Assembly: GCF_000813985.1 (NCBI RefSeq)
Contig: NZ_JWLJ01000001.1
Span: 124,001 to 188,000 of the forward strand
Direction: 5' to 3'
Length of the DNA: 64,000 nucleotides
DNA from: Ruegeria sp. ANG-R
Lineage (GTDB): Bacteria > Pseudomonadota > Alphaproteobacteria > Rhodobacterales > Rhodobacteraceae
Shown here: positions 10,264-18,973 of the stretch, in pieces
Position numbering within the stretch: the first letter of the stretch is position 1
How the letters are laid out: each line of letters opens with the position of its first letter
Position numbers and translations under genes: made by a program
The notes under the pieces: model-generated
What the model saw: the letters and a program-made list of their open reading frames with translations, nothing else
The model's database searches: none
What the model was told of the DNA's origin: nothing

Positions 10264-11352
10264 ATGCCCAACCGTTCCCAGATACAGGCTCGCGCCGCGA
10301 TGATGCGTGTCCGGTTCGAGGCCGCGGGTGCGCATGTGGTCGATACACCTCTGTTGCAACCTGCTGGTACGCTGCTAGACCTCTATGGTGAGGATATCCG
10401 CGCGCGTGCCTATGTGACCTCGGACGCGCTGCGGGGTGAGCAGATGCTGCGCCCGGACTTTACTCTGCCGGTGGTGCAGATGCACATGTCCGAAGGGGCC
10501 GAACCTGCGCGCTATACCTATTCGGGTGAGGTGTTCCGCCGTCAGGAACACGATCCGGACCGGTCCAATGAGTATATTCAGGTCGGCTACGAGGTTTTTG
10601 ATCGCGAAGACCCCGCTGGCGCCGATGCCGAGGTTTTTTCGCTGTTTGCCCTGCAACTGCGCGGGCTACCCTTGCGGGCAGCGACCGGTGATATCGGCAT
10701 TCTGATCGCCGCTGTCGCGGGCCTGAAGACAACTGACCGCCGCAAGGCCGCGCTGATGCGGCATCTCTGGCGGCCTCGCCGGTTCCGCGTTCTGCTGGAC
10801 CGATACGCCGGGCGCAAAGCGGGCCTTGAGGGTCGCGATGCTCTGCTTGACGCAGCTGACCCGTTGGCGATTGACGTGCCCATGATCGGTAAACGCCGCG
10901 CGCCCGAAATACTCGAGCGGATTGAAGCCCTGCGCGAAGACCGCGCCGCGCCGCCGATCTCGGACAATGAATTGGCCGGGTTGGAGACGCTGCTGAATGT
11001 GCGCGAAACCATGCCTTTTGCGCTGGAACAACTGCGCGACGTGGCGGTTGACCTGCCGCAGATCACGCCCGCGCTGGATCGTTTGGAAGCCCGTATTGCA
11101 GCCTTGCAGGCGCGGGGCGTGGACGTGAATACACTGGATTTCGAAGCCTCTTATGGCAGAACCTCGATGGAGTATTACGACGGTTTCGTCTTTGGCTTTT
11201 ACGCAGAGGGCCGTCCCGATCTGCCACCGGTCGCAACCGGCGGGCGCTATGACGCGCTGACCCGGCAGTTGGGCGAGGGGGCTGAGATACCGGCCATCGG
11301 CGGCGTGATCCGTCCGGACCTGATGCTGGAAGTCGAGGAGGGTGCACAATGA
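10264..11352 (+). CDS. hisZ: ATP phosphoribosyltransferase regulatory subunit
   Basis: HisZ, a HisRS-like paralogue (362 aa) without aminoacylation activity that forms the hetero-octamer with short HisG and carries histidine feedback control. Visible class II remnants are RPDFTLPVVQMHM, YTYSGEVFRRQ and the C-terminal YYDGFVFGFYAEG with ATGGRYDAL. It lies between hisS and hisG, overlapping hisG by ATGA, as expected for an obligate HisZ-HisG pair. Confidence 0.95.
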   Translation: MPNRSQIQARAAMMRVRFEAAGAHVVDTPLLQPAGTLLDLYGEDIRARAYVTSDALRGEQMLRPDFTLPVVQMHMSEGAEPARYTYSGEVFRRQEHDPDRSNEYIQVGYEVFDREDPAGADAEVFSLFALQLRGLPLRAATGDIGILIAAVAGLKTTDRRKAALMRHLWRPRRFRVLLDRYAGRKAGLEGRDALLDAADPLAIDVPMIGKRRAPEILERIEALREDRAAPPISDNELAGLETLLNVRETMPFALEQLRDVAVDLPQITPALDRLEARIAALQARGVDVNTLDFEASYGRTSMEYYDGFVFGFYAEGRPDLPPVATGGRYDALTRQLGEGAEIPAIGGVIRPDLMLEVEEGAQ

Positions 11353-12038
11353 GCCTGAAGCTGGGCGTGCCCTCGAAGGGCCGATTGATGGACAAGACCT
11401 TCGCATGGTTTGAAAAGCGCGGCATCACGCTGTCGCGCAGCGGATCGGATCGGGAATATGCGGGCAAGGTAGAAGGGATCAAAAACGTTTCGCTAATCTT
11501 GTTATCCGCCGGAGAAATACCGCGCGAACTGGCGGCGGGGCGTATCCATCTTGGCGTGACTGGCGTCGATCTGGTGCAAGAGAAACTGCCGCGGTGGGAA
11601 CAGCAGGTCGAAGAGGTCGCCCCGCTTGGGTTCGGCAAGGCTGACTTGATCATCGCAACACCTGCCTGCTGGGTCGACGTGGATACGCTGGACGATCTGG
11701 ATGCGGCAGCTGCGGGTTTCCGCAAGGCGCACGGGCACCGGTTGCGTATCGCCACCAAGTATCACCGTTTGGTTCGTGAATTTCTGACCGAAGCGGGGGT
11801 GGCCGATTACACGCTGGTCGATAGTCAGGGCGCGACTGAGGGCACGGTCGTGAATGAAACCGCTGAAGCGATTGCTGATATCACTTCGACCGGCGAGACG
11901 CTGCGGGCCAACCACCTGAAAATCCTGTCGGATGGGTTGATCCTGCAATCGCAGGCGACGTTGTGGCGCAGCCGAGTGGCAAGTTACGATGCGGCAGAGA
12001 AGACCGTTCTGAACGACCTGCTGGATCGGCTGCGCTAA
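11349..12038 (+). CDS. hisG: ATP phosphoribosyltransferase, short form
   Basis: First enzyme of histidine biosynthesis: ATP plus PRPP to phosphoribosyl-ATP. At 229 aa it lacks the C-terminal regulatory domain of long HisG and so needs HisZ, encoded just upstream. Typical features are LGVPSKGRLMD at the N-terminus, LGVTGVDLVQE, and the PRPP-binding loop around DSQGATEGTVVNETAEAI (residues about 158-175). Its stop overlaps the stop of the convergent DUF1489 gene, so there is no room for an independent terminator. Confidence 0.97.
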   Translation: MSLKLGVPSKGRLMDKTFAWFEKRGITLSRSGSDREYAGKVEGIKNVSLILLSAGEIPRELAAGRIHLGVTGVDLVQEKLPRWEQQVEEVAPLGFGKADLIIATPACWVDVDTLDDLDAAAAGFRKAHGHRLRIATKYHRLVREFLTEAGVADYTLVDSQGATEGTVVNETAEAIADITSTGETLRANHLKILSDGLILQSQATLWRSRVASYDAAEKTVLNDLLDRLR

Positions 12039-12466
12039 AGCACGCCGATATCCGCCAGCGCGCGGTTCAGGTCGTCGGGCAGGGCATCGTCCTGCTCGCG
12101 CCCTTTGGGCAAGTCGGCCGGAGTATCCTCGGGTTTCAGATAGCGCCAGCCTTGGAACGGGCGTTTCAGAGCGTTTTGCGTGCGGTGCACCTCGGGATCG
12201 AGAACGATGGCACAGCGGCGGATTCCATCCTCACCGCGCACCTCGTCCAGCCGTAGAATCTGCTGACGGCATCGGACGACTCCTTTGATCACCCAATAGA
12301 TTGATCCGCCATTCAAAATCTCGGATTCACGTTTGGGCCACATGCGTGTGACATGGCGCGGGCATCCGTCCTCATAGAGAGGTTTCCGGCTGTCCTGCCA
12401 TGCGATCAGCGTGTCGACGCTTTCTGATCCGACCGAAAGTTTGATGAGGTTGATATACTTATCCAC
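12035..12466 (-). CDS. DUF1489 family protein
   Basis: Alphaproteobacterial protein of unknown function, 143 aa from a GTG at 12466. This start fits family members, which begin shortly before INLIKLSVGSESVDTLIAWQ, and it has GGGGA at ribosome-site distance; a longer frame to 12520 is possible. Conserved-looking motifs are HVTRMWPKR, GGSIYWVIKG and FQGWRYL. It sits tail to tail with hisG and divergent from nrdJ. Confidence 0.85.
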   Translation of the reverse strand: MDKYINLIKLSVGSESVDTLIAWQDSRKPLYEDGCPRHVTRMWPKRESEILNGGSIYWVIKGVVRCRQQILRLDEVRGEDGIRRCAIVLDPEVHRTQNALKRPFQGWRYLKPEDTPADLPKGREQDDALPDDLNRALADIGVL

Positions 12467-12587
12467 AGAGTCGTCCCCAAGGGTTAGCTTATATAGTAGA
12501 TCATCAAGTGAAGAGGTCAAAGAGTTGTGGCAATCAGCATAGATTTTGGTCTATCTTGGATGCCTCTTAGTTAAATAGGAATCACCA

Positions 12588-14873
12588 ATGAGCCGCTTTG
12601 CCGCCCCCATCGCCGAGCAGATCTGGGACATGAAATACCGCTTCAAACAGGCGGATGGCACACCCATCGATCAGACGGTCGAGGACAGTTGGCGGCGCAT
12701 TGCGCGCGATTTGGCACAGGTTGAAAAGGACCCGGCGCATTGGGAAGAAAAGTTCTACACGGCGCTTGAGGATTTCAAATACCTGCCGGCTGGTCGCATC
12801 ACTGCTGGGGCGGGCACCGCACGTCAGGTGACCCTGTTCAACTGCTTTGTGATGGGCACGATCCCCGACAGCATGGGCGGTATCTTCGATATGCTGAAAG
12901 AGGCCGCACTTACCATGCAGCAGGGTGGGGGGATCGGTTATGATTTCTCGACCATCCGCCCGCGCGGCGCAGATGTGAAAGGGGTTGCTGCGGATGCCTC
13001 GGGCCCGCTGAGCTTCATGGATGTCTGGGACGCCATGTGTCGCACGATAATGTCCGCAGGCTCGCGCCGAGGGGCAATGATGGCGACCATGCGCTGTGAC
13101 CACCCGGATATCGAACAGTTCATCACCGCCAAGTCCGACCCGGCGCGCCTGCGCATGTTCAACATGTCCGTGCTGGTGACAGATCCGTTCATGGAGGCCG
13201 TCAAGGCTGACGGACCGTGGGAACTGGCATTCGAGGGCAGGGTCTATCAGACCGTTCAGGCCCGTGATCTATGGAACAAGATCATGCAGGCGACCTATGA
13301 CTATGCCGAGCCTGGTGTGATCTTCATCGACCGCATCAACACGGCCAACAATCTGAGTTACGTCGAAACCATCGCCGCGACCAACCCGTGCGGAGAGCAA
13401 CCTCTGCCGCCTTATGGCGCCTGTTTGCTGGGTTCGATCAATCTGGCACGGCTTGTGGCCGAACCATTTGAGGATGCAGCGCATCTGGATGAGGACGCTT
13501 TGCAGGATCTGGTCGCCACCGCCGTTCGCATGATGGACAACGTGGTTGACGCGTCGAAATTCCCGCTGGCCGAACAAGAGGCCGAGGCGCAGGACAAACG
13601 CCGCATCGGGCTGGGCGTGACCGGTCTGGCCGATGCTCTGCTGATGCTGGGCCTGCGTTATGGCTCGGACGAGGCGGCGCGTCAGACCGAGCGCTGGCTG
13701 CACGCGATTGCACGCGCCGCGTATCTGGCGTCGGTGGATTTGGCGAGGGAAAAAGGGGCATTCCCTCTGTTTGACGCCGACAAATACCTGGCAAGCGGCA
13801 CGATGCAGCAGATGGATGAAGACGTCCGAGATGCGATTCGCGAACATGGTATCCGTAATGCGCTGCTGACCTCGATTGCGCCGACGGGCACGATTTCCCT
13901 GTATGCGGGCAACGTGTCGTCGGGGATCGAACCTGTATTTGCCTATGCCTATACCCGCAAAGTGCTGCAGAAAGACGGCTCGCGCACCGAAGAAGAGGTT
14001 GTAGATTATGCCGTTCAGATGTGGCGCGACAAGTTCGGCGACAAAGAACTGCCAGACTATTTCGTGAATGCGCAGACGCTGTCCCCGTCTGATCACGTCA
14101 GGATGCAGGCGGCGGCGCAGAAATGGATCGACAGTTCGATTTCCAAGACGATCAATTGTCCTGAAGATATCGGCTTTGACGCCTTCAAGGATGTCTATAT
14201 GCAAGCCTGGGATCAGGGCTGCAAAGGTTGCACGACCTATCGCCCCAACGATGTGACCGGTTCTGTTCTGACCGTTTCGGAAAGCACCGACGCAGCGCCG
14301 GGGGAAAGTGCCGTGGCGCCACACGAGGTCGATGGTGGCGAAGTCGTCTATATGTCAGAGCCGCTGGATCGTCCGCAATCGCTGGAAGGGTCGACCTATA
14401 AGCTAAAATGGCCCGACAGCGAACATGCGATCTATCTCACGATCAACGATATCGTGATCGGCGGCCGCCGTCGTCCGTTCGAAGTTTTCATCAACTCGAA
14501 AAACATGGAGCATTACGCATGGACGCTGGCCTTGACCCGGATGATCTCGGCCGTATTTCGGCGCGGTGGCGATGTTTCCTTCGTCGTTGAGGAGCTCAAA
14601 GCAGTCTTCGATCCACGTGGCGGGGCTTGGGTGAAGGGTAAGTATATTCCCTCAATCCTGGCAGCGATCGGCGGCGTGATAGAGCAACATATGGTAACCA
14701 TCGGTTTTCTTGAGGGCGAGGGGATGGGTCTGAAATCCGACCCCCAGGCCCAGGTGGTCAACATGGACGCGCCACGGGGCAAGGCGTGCCCATCCTGTGG
14801 TCAGTTCGACATGGTGATGATCGAAGGCTGCATGACGTGCCGCAGTTGTGGTTATTCGAAATGTGATGGATGA
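12588..14873 (+). CDS. nrdJ: Vitamin B12-dependent ribonucleotide reductase (class II)
   Basis: Adenosylcobalamin-dependent reduction of ribonucleotides to deoxyribonucleotides, independent of oxygen, 761 aa. The N-terminus carries LPAGRITAGAGTARQVTLFNCFVMG with the redox cysteine. The radical site region has NPCGEQPLPPYGACLLGSINL and later TSIAPTGTISLYAGNVSSG. The C-terminal about 40 residues form a CxxC zinc-ribbon or redox tail (CPSCGQFD, CMTCRSCGYSKC). A ribosome site AGGAATCACC precedes the ATG. No cobalamin-riboswitch core could be made out in the 120 bases upstream. Confidence 0.96.
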   Translation: MSRFAAPIAEQIWDMKYRFKQADGTPIDQTVEDSWRRIARDLAQVEKDPAHWEEKFYTALEDFKYLPAGRITAGAGTARQVTLFNCFVMGTIPDSMGGIFDMLKEAALTMQQGGGIGYDFSTIRPRGADVKGVAADASGPLSFMDVWDAMCRTIMSAGSRRGAMMATMRCDHPDIEQFITAKSDPARLRMFNMSVLVTDPFMEAVKADGPWELAFEGRVYQTVQARDLWNKIMQATYDYAEPGVIFIDRINTANNLSYVETIAATNPCGEQPLPPYGACLLGSINLARLVAEPFEDAAHLDEDALQDLVATAVRMMDNVVDASKFPLAEQEAEAQDKRRIGLGVTGLADALLMLGLRYGSDEAARQTERWLHAIARAAYLASVDLAREKGAFPLFDADKYLASGTMQQMDEDVRDAIREHGIRNALLTSIAPTGTISLYAGNVSSGIEPVFAYAYTRKVLQKDGSRTEEEVVDYAVQMWRDKFGDKELPDYFVNAQTLSPSDHVRMQAAAQKWIDSSISKTINCPEDIGFDAFKDVYMQAWDQGCKGCTTYRPNDVTGSVLTVSESTDAAPGESAVAPHEVDGGEVVYMSEPLDRPQSLEGSTYKLKWPDSEHAIYLTINDIVIGGRRRPFEVFINSKNMEHYAWTLALTRMISAVFRRGGDVSFVVEELKAVFDPRGGAWVKGKYIPSILAAIGGVIEQHMVTIGFLEGEGMGLKSDPQAQVVNMDAPRGKACPSCGQFDMVMIEGCMTCRSCGYSKCDG

Positions 14874-14911
14874 AGCTGTGTGTAAACTTCTTGTGTGGCG
14901 TTTCATGTGAC

Positions 14912-14940
14912 ATGACCTAAACGTTTCAATAGGTCATTTT
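14912..14940 (+). terminator. Rho-independent terminator after nrdJ
   Basis: Perfect 8-bp inverted repeat ATGACCTA / TAGGTCAT (14912-14919 and 14930-14937) with a 10-base loop and a short T tract. It begins 38 bases after the nrdJ stop. Confidence 0.7.
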
Positions 14941-15262
14941 GGCTGGTGATATGAGAATACGGCCTCGGATTTCTTCTGGGGCCATTCGCAAGTCTGACAA
15001 GGACAGACGAATGAGATGGCGCTGGGCTGAAGATATTATCAGGCTTTGATGCGAGGGGCGGGAAGCGGAAGTTCGCTGCGGGTGCGAGACAAACCAGTTC
15101 CAAACACAAAAGCGGACGTCGCGGCAATAGGTGCCGACCTTCGGCCTCGTTCGGCACACCAAGCGAGAAATGCTCTTTCCCTTTTGGCAATAGGTTATGT
15201 CTGTTCATTTGGAGTTCGGCTTGAATTGAGACTCACAAGTTGTAGTCTCTCGAGAACTACTT
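14941..15262. other. Non-coding stretch upstream of the broken nuclease gene
   Basis: About 320 bases between the nrdJ terminator and the nuclease-like pseudogene. Frames are open for 60-100 codons on the minus strand but have no recognisable protein. It looks like eroded sequence at the edge of an accessory region. Confidence 0.35.
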
Positions 15263-15877
15263 TTGATCGGAAAATACTTGGCAGCCCTCCCCCCGAAAGG
15301 CACGACAAAGAGAGACGCTGTAGCCGCACTAAGCGGCTACGTTTATCAGATTTATCAGTCAGCCCTCGCTTGGATAAAGGCATCACCTGAGGGTGTCATT
15401 TGGCTAGAAGTCTCTGAAGATTATCTGATGGCCGCTGGCAGTGCATTGAAAGCCGTTCAGGTCAAGGAAACAAGCAGCAGGGTGACGATAAACTCGCCCG
15501 GCGTTTTGGCCGCTATAGACAGCTATGTCGAACTTCATCTCGACAATCCCATGCTGCAAGTGTCTTTGCGGTACCTAACAACTTCGACCGTCGGTTTGGA
15601 GCGCAAAGCAGAAGATCAAATAGACGGAAATCCCATACTGCAAGAGTGGTGACGCCTCGCAAATTTTGGAGACCTTTCGGAACTTCGCAATCTATTGGGT
15701 CGAAAAAATCTCGATACCCGCACTCATACATTTATCAACGAGAGTTCCGACGACTACCTGAGGGCTCACCTGCTTGCACGAGTGCACTTTGATTGTGGCG
15801 CGCCGGACAGCCGACAACTCGAAAAGCTATTAAGAGCTAACGTGTCAAAACTACTCATTGAGCGAGGCGGCGTTTAG
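15263..15877 (+). pseudogene. Broken dsDNA-nuclease-like protein (N-terminal part with in-frame stop)
   Basis: From a TTG at 15263 the frame gives 129 residues, hits TGA at 15650-15652, and continues in the same frame for 74 codons to TAG at 15875-15877. The junction reads W-stop-R-L-A, so one CGA-to-TGA change explains it. The N-terminus has GYVYQIYQSALAWI, then an acidic WLEVSEDYL and LKAVQVKETSS. A glutamate/aspartate pair followed by QVK is the pattern of PD-(D/E)xK nuclease domains such as the Cap4/DUF4297 type found at the N-terminus of defence proteins. Even the joined product (about 200 aa) is short for such proteins, so the 3' end is probably also lost. The start codon is uncertain. 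Confidence 0.6.
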
Positions 15878-16071
15878 CCATTCATTTATTGTTGGGTCGT
15901 GTGGACAATGAACCCTTAGGCGGTTCCGGCTTCTCTGCTAACTGCGCGCACTTTCAGCGTGGTGTTCAGTATGGTCAAAGTTTGTAGCCCGTGTTGGCGC
16001 TGGAGACTAACGTGTCCAAAATTTCTCGAAACTGTTCACCAAGTACATCCAGTTATATTCTGATCACAAAG

Positions 16072-16097
16072 AAAAACCGCCCTACTAGGCGGTTTTT
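16072..16097. terminator. Bidirectional rho-independent terminator
   Basis: Stem CCGCC / GGCGG (16077-16081 and 16088-16092) with loop CTACTA, flanked by A5 on the left and T5 on the right. The stem extends through the A/T arms and works in both directions. It lies 75 bases beyond the stop of the minus-strand gene at 16172. The 190 bases to its left (15878-16071) hold nothing I recognise. Confidence 0.85.
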
Positions 16098-16171
16098 CGA
16101 GATTTATGAAAATAACTAGTCCTTAGGTCTCGACGATCAATATCAAAGACCTTCCTACTTCTTATTATCTA

Positions 16172-16666
16172 CTACATGACAGATGTAGAATTTTTCGTCA
16201 GTCCCAAACTCGTATTCACAGGAATTGAAGTCATCGCCGTAATCCTCCAGCCTTTTTCTTCGATGTTGCTCAAGATGTAAATAACCCCTTCATCAAGGAT
16301 TAAACTACCATCCTTACGAAACGAGTGATTGTTTCCTGTAACAATTACTGAAAGTTTGTTAAGAATGGTTATGCTGTTAATTGAATAAATCGAATGATCC
16401 AGATCTGGTTCAGCCTTCGCAAGCATCTCAAATCTCTTTTTCGATACTTCAAACATTTCTTCTTCATCTTGGCCTGCAAACGCTGGCGCAAACTCATCAC
16501 CCAAATAGAGGAACGGAAAATGATAGATGTCTGTCTTAACCCGCTCGTCGTATTGACCCATAGCGTAGTAACTATTTAATTTCTCGGTGACTTGCCCCTG
16601 AATTTCAAGAATCTCAGCCTCAGTTAGTTCAGGTTTTTGTATAGCGATATTTTTTGTCTCGGTCAT
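16172..16666 (-). CDS. NTF2-like hypothetical protein
   Basis: A 164-aa protein from the ATG at 16666, which has TAGGAACT at ribosome-site distance; the frame is open to 16720. The order of helix (EILEIQGQVTEKLNSYYAMGQ), pocket region and C-terminal strands (ITILNKLSVIVTGNNHSFRKDG; YILSNIEEKGWRITAMTSIP) resembles NTF2/SnoaL-like small pocket proteins, without visible catalytic residues. It is clearly more AT-rich than the core genes, suggesting acquisition. A bidirectional terminator lies downstream. Function unknown. Confidence 0.55.
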   Translation of the reverse strand: MTETKNIAIQKPELTEAEILEIQGQVTEKLNSYYAMGQYDERVKTDIYHFPFLYLGDEFAPAFAGQDEEEMFEVSKKRFEMLAKAEPDLDHSIYSINSITILNKLSVIVTGNNHSFRKDGSLILDEGVIYILSNIEEKGWRITAMTSIPVNTSLGLTKNSTSVM

Positions 16667-16889
16667 TTCTAAGTTCCTATTTTGCTGCATTTTTCCGGCT
16701 TTATTTGATCGCAGGGTCAACTTGAATTATTGTCAACTCTGGTGTCCAAGCGTTTGTCATGCGGCGGTTTGATCGTAGTTTGATGGCTGGATGCCATTGA
16801 CGAAGTCGACGCCTTTGATAACGTCTGAAGGCGATCTAATTGGGGCTTCGTAGGAATTTTTGATAATCCACGCCCCAATATATTGGAGA

Positions 16890-17258
16890 TCATTCTTCGA
16901 CCCACGCCCACGCTTTTTCGATTTCTTTATAGGTAAAGAACTTTTGGTCAACGGCGGCGAACTTCGCCAAATGTTCGTCCATTTCCTTCACCAAAAAATC
17001 GACAGCCTGGTTGTCTGTGACAATAGCAAGCTTGTTGAATTGAGCCGTATGAGTGAGCGCCCAGGAAATGTGGTGAAGTGCGGTGCCCACGCTAAAGTCC
17101 ACATTTTTTGTGATATGGGCCAGCACGCTGATCTTACCGTGTTCGGCAATCGCAGCGTCAATGACTTCGCGATGATGTGCGGCCATTTCTGGGGTCACTT
17201 CGCCAGATATTTCAAAACCCAATACCGGGCCTGCGCTGCGTGAAAGCTTGGTAATCAT
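16890..17258 (-). CDS. SpoIIAA-like (STAS-fold) protein
   Basis: A 122-aa cytosolic protein. The ATG at 17258 follows AAGGAA at correct spacing. GFEISGEVTPEMAAHHREVIDAAI, then ISVLAHITKNVDF, then KLAIVTDNQAVDFL and the ending FFTYKEIEKAWAWVEE match the SpoIIAA-like family (PF11964), a STAS-type fold of unclear role that often responds to stress in proteobacteria. It has no anti-sigma partner nearby. Confidence 0.75.
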   Translation of the reverse strand: MITKLSRSAGPVLGFEISGEVTPEMAAHHREVIDAAIAEHGKISVLAHITKNVDFSVGTALHHISWALTHTAQFNKLAIVTDNQAVDFLVKEMDEHLAKFAAVDQKFFTYKEIEKAWAWVEE

Positions 17259-17285
17259 TCGTTTGATTCCTTGTTTATAAGGCAA

Positions 17286-17915
17286 CGATCAAGTCCGTGA
17301 TCGTTTCGATACATTGTAAGTTGTCCCTAAGCCTGTCTGGCTCTCGGTCGGTTTGAGTCCATTGAGTGGCCCGGGCTTACAGCTACGTGACCGAGATAGG
17401 CGGGCTGTTTAAGCTTGTCAATTTATTTAGACCATTTGGACTATAAAACTGAAACCTTTGTTTAACTGATTAACGCGATGCAAAGAATGTACTTGATCTA
17501 TCGTGGTAACGGTTCGTCATTTGGCGAAGTCCGGTTGCTGCAAACACCTGACCCAGCCAGTGTTGGCACCGCCGGCCTTGTTCCTGTCGTAATGTCAGAT
17601 CGAGTCGCGACGACGACGCAATTTGAATTGGTGTAGATCAACAGGGGTGATCACTAATGCAGCCTCAGCGGCAAAGTGATGGCTCTTCCGCGCGGGCGAA
17701 GGCTTCAAAGAACATATGACCTTTGTTGCCATCCATGTGATCCAGATTGTCGTATTCAGTTGGGCGGTGTCGCTCTTTGGTGTCGCCCTGCTCATGTCAC
17801 TCTACGTGTTTGGCGCGTCCGAGCATCTTGAGTGTTTTCTACCGATCCTGTTCTTCAAAATACTGATCAGCCACGTGCTGCGCGAAGAACCCTATCAGCC
17901 AGAATAGGTATTGCC
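17286..17915. other. Accessory gap with two doubtful small frames
   Basis: About 630 bases between the SpoIIAA-like gene and the tetR gene. Two plus-strand frames can be read: 17478-17636 (52 codons, starting MQRMYLIYRGNGS) and 17716-17907 (63 codons, with hydrophobic stretches VIQIVVFSWAVSLFGVALL and FLPILFFKILI). The second could be a small membrane protein or the remains of a larger one. Neither has a good ribosome site or a family I know. An operator-like palindrome lies upstream at 17430. Confidence 0.25.
17430..17441. promoter_or_regulatory. TetR-type operator-like palindrome (distal copy)
   Basis: GACCATTTGGAC within TAGACCATTTGGACTA, an imperfect palindrome of the form TAGwCCAnnTGGwCTA. 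It matches the two copies around the divergent tetR promoter (18399-18410 and 18460-18471). It has no clear gene behind it, only the doubtful frames at 17478 and 17716. Confidence 0.4.
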
Positions 17916-18404
17916 CTATCTTCCTGACATGTAATCCAACAACAACTCACCAAACAGACGGGCCATCACCTCTTCGGCCCGTCCTTCCCCAACGATCTCT
18001 GCAAACACCTTGCGATAGACTTCCATTGAAACCTGCATGGCCTCATCTCCGGCAATTTCCGCTGCCGATTTGCCGCGCAGATAGTCACAGACTAGGGCGA
18101 TTTCGGTTGGAAAATCCTGGCGCATGACATCCGTCAGACGTGCGAGGTTTTGTTCTTCTGTCGCTTCTGGATCGACAAAACCCTCATCGAACGTTGCCAT
18201 CACCTCTTTTGTACACGCCAGAAACAGGTCTTCCTTGGTTGGAAAGTAGTGATAGAGCGCGCTTTTTGACACGCCCAGATAGGTCGCGACGTTACGCATG
18301 CTGGTTCCAGCATATCCATGTTCCGAGAAATACTTGGTCGCCCGCTGCGCCAGATCCTGGCTATGGGCTTTGTGATCTACTATCTTCGGCATTTTTTCGT
18401 CCAT
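17916..18404 (-). CDS. TetR family transcriptional regulator
   Basis: A 162-aa repressor. The N-terminal helix-turn-helix is plain: AQRATKYFSEHGYAGTSMRNVATYLGVSKSALYHYFPTKEDLF. The C-terminal ligand domain is divergent. The start is probably the ATG at 18404, with another ATG at 18392. It is divergent from two membrane-protein genes, and operator-like palindromes lie across both start regions, so it likely represses itself and that operon. The palindrome resembles the box of NemR-type regulators, which respond to electrophiles; this comparison is by pattern only. Confidence 0.88.
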   Translation of the reverse strand: MDEKMPKIVDHKAHSQDLAQRATKYFSEHGYAGTSMRNVATYLGVSKSALYHYFPTKEDLFLACTKEVMATFDEGFVDPEATEEQNLARLTDVMRQDFPTEIALVCDYLRGKSAAEIAGDEAMQVSMEVYRKVFAEIVGEGRAEEVMARLFGELLLDYMSGR

Positions 18405-18471
18405 TTGGTCCAAATTAGGATTGACATGAATTGAACATAGGGTCCATAGGGCTTAAATAGTCCAGATGGAC
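18399..18471. promoter_or_regulatory. Divergent promoter with two TetR-type operators
   Basis: GTCCATTTGGTC (18399-18410) overlaps the start of tetR. GTCCAGATGGAC (18460-18471), a perfect interrupted palindrome, lies 19 bases before the ATG of the rightward operon. A half-site GGTCCA is at 18441-18446. TTGACA at 18421-18426 could be the -35 of a rightward promoter, with a poor -10 about 18 bases on. Both complete sites share GTCCAnnTGG. Confidence 0.55.
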
Positions 18472-18489
18472 GGTAAAGGTGGGAGCGCC

Positions 18490-18960
18490 ATGCCGGACCT
18501 ATTCCTTTCAATGAAATTGATCCACATCCTAGCCACTATCGTCATGGTAGGAGCGACCATAGTTAATGGTGTGATCCATGCACAGGCGAAGGCTTCAACG
18601 CCAGTGGAAGCGGCGGCACTACTGCGGGTCGTAACGCGCATCAACAAGCTGTTCATGGGACCGTCGCTGTTGATAATCCCGGCGTCCGGCCTGTGGATGA
18701 TGACGCTTCTGGGCTATGACTGGTCGACCGGCTGGCTGGCTGCCGCATTCGTCCTAAGCCTAGGCTTGCTTCTGGCCTTTGTGATCGGGGACAGGATCGA
18801 GCGGAAATTACGCGACATTGCAACCGCGGCTGCGGACGAAGCGCTAACTGCTTTGCCCGCCTCCTATCAGACAACCTTTTCCAAAGCCTCGCCTATTGGC
18901 GGTGCAGCCTTTGTGATGAGCATCGTCGCCCTAATCCTTATGATCTTCAAACCATTCTGA
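18490..18960 (+). CDS. DUF2269-like integral membrane protein
   Basis: A 156-aa protein with four hydrophobic segments (FLSMKLIHILATIVMVGATIV; GPSLLIIPASGLWMMTLLG; LAAAFVLSLGLLLAFVIG; and the C-terminal GAAFVMSIVALILMIF). The HIxATIVMVGATIVNG start is like DUF2269 proteins. The ATG at 18490 is chosen because GGTGGGAGC precedes it; the upstream in-frame ATG at 18466 lies inside the operator. It is followed after 13 bases by the next membrane gene. Function unknown; the TetR site implies induction by some stress. Confidence 0.75.
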   Translation: MPDLFLSMKLIHILATIVMVGATIVNGVIHAQAKASTPVEAAALLRVVTRINKLFMGPSLLIIPASGLWMMTLLGYDWSTGWLAAAFVLSLGLLLAFVIGDRIERKLRDIATAAADEALTALPASYQTTFSKASPIGGAAFVMSIVALILMIFKPF

Positions 18961-18973
18961 ATGGAGGGCTGAA

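Noticed and set aside
12540-12555. Short inverted repeat ATAGA / TCTAT upstream of nrdJ
   Set aside because: A 5-bp stem is expected by chance and no regulator is linked to it.
12467-12587. Cobalamin riboswitch or NrdR box before nrdJ
   Set aside because: The stretch is too short for a full B12 riboswitch and no paired NrdR box was found by eye.
13269-14324. Long minus-strand frame inside nrdJ
   Set aside because: Antisense frames stay open in GC-rich genes; nrdJ has all family motifs on the other strand.
16757-16951. Minus-strand frame ending SNYDQTAA, suggestive of a transposase tail
   Set aside because: I could not match it to a named IS family and no inverted repeats were seen. It is kept only as a possible remnant.
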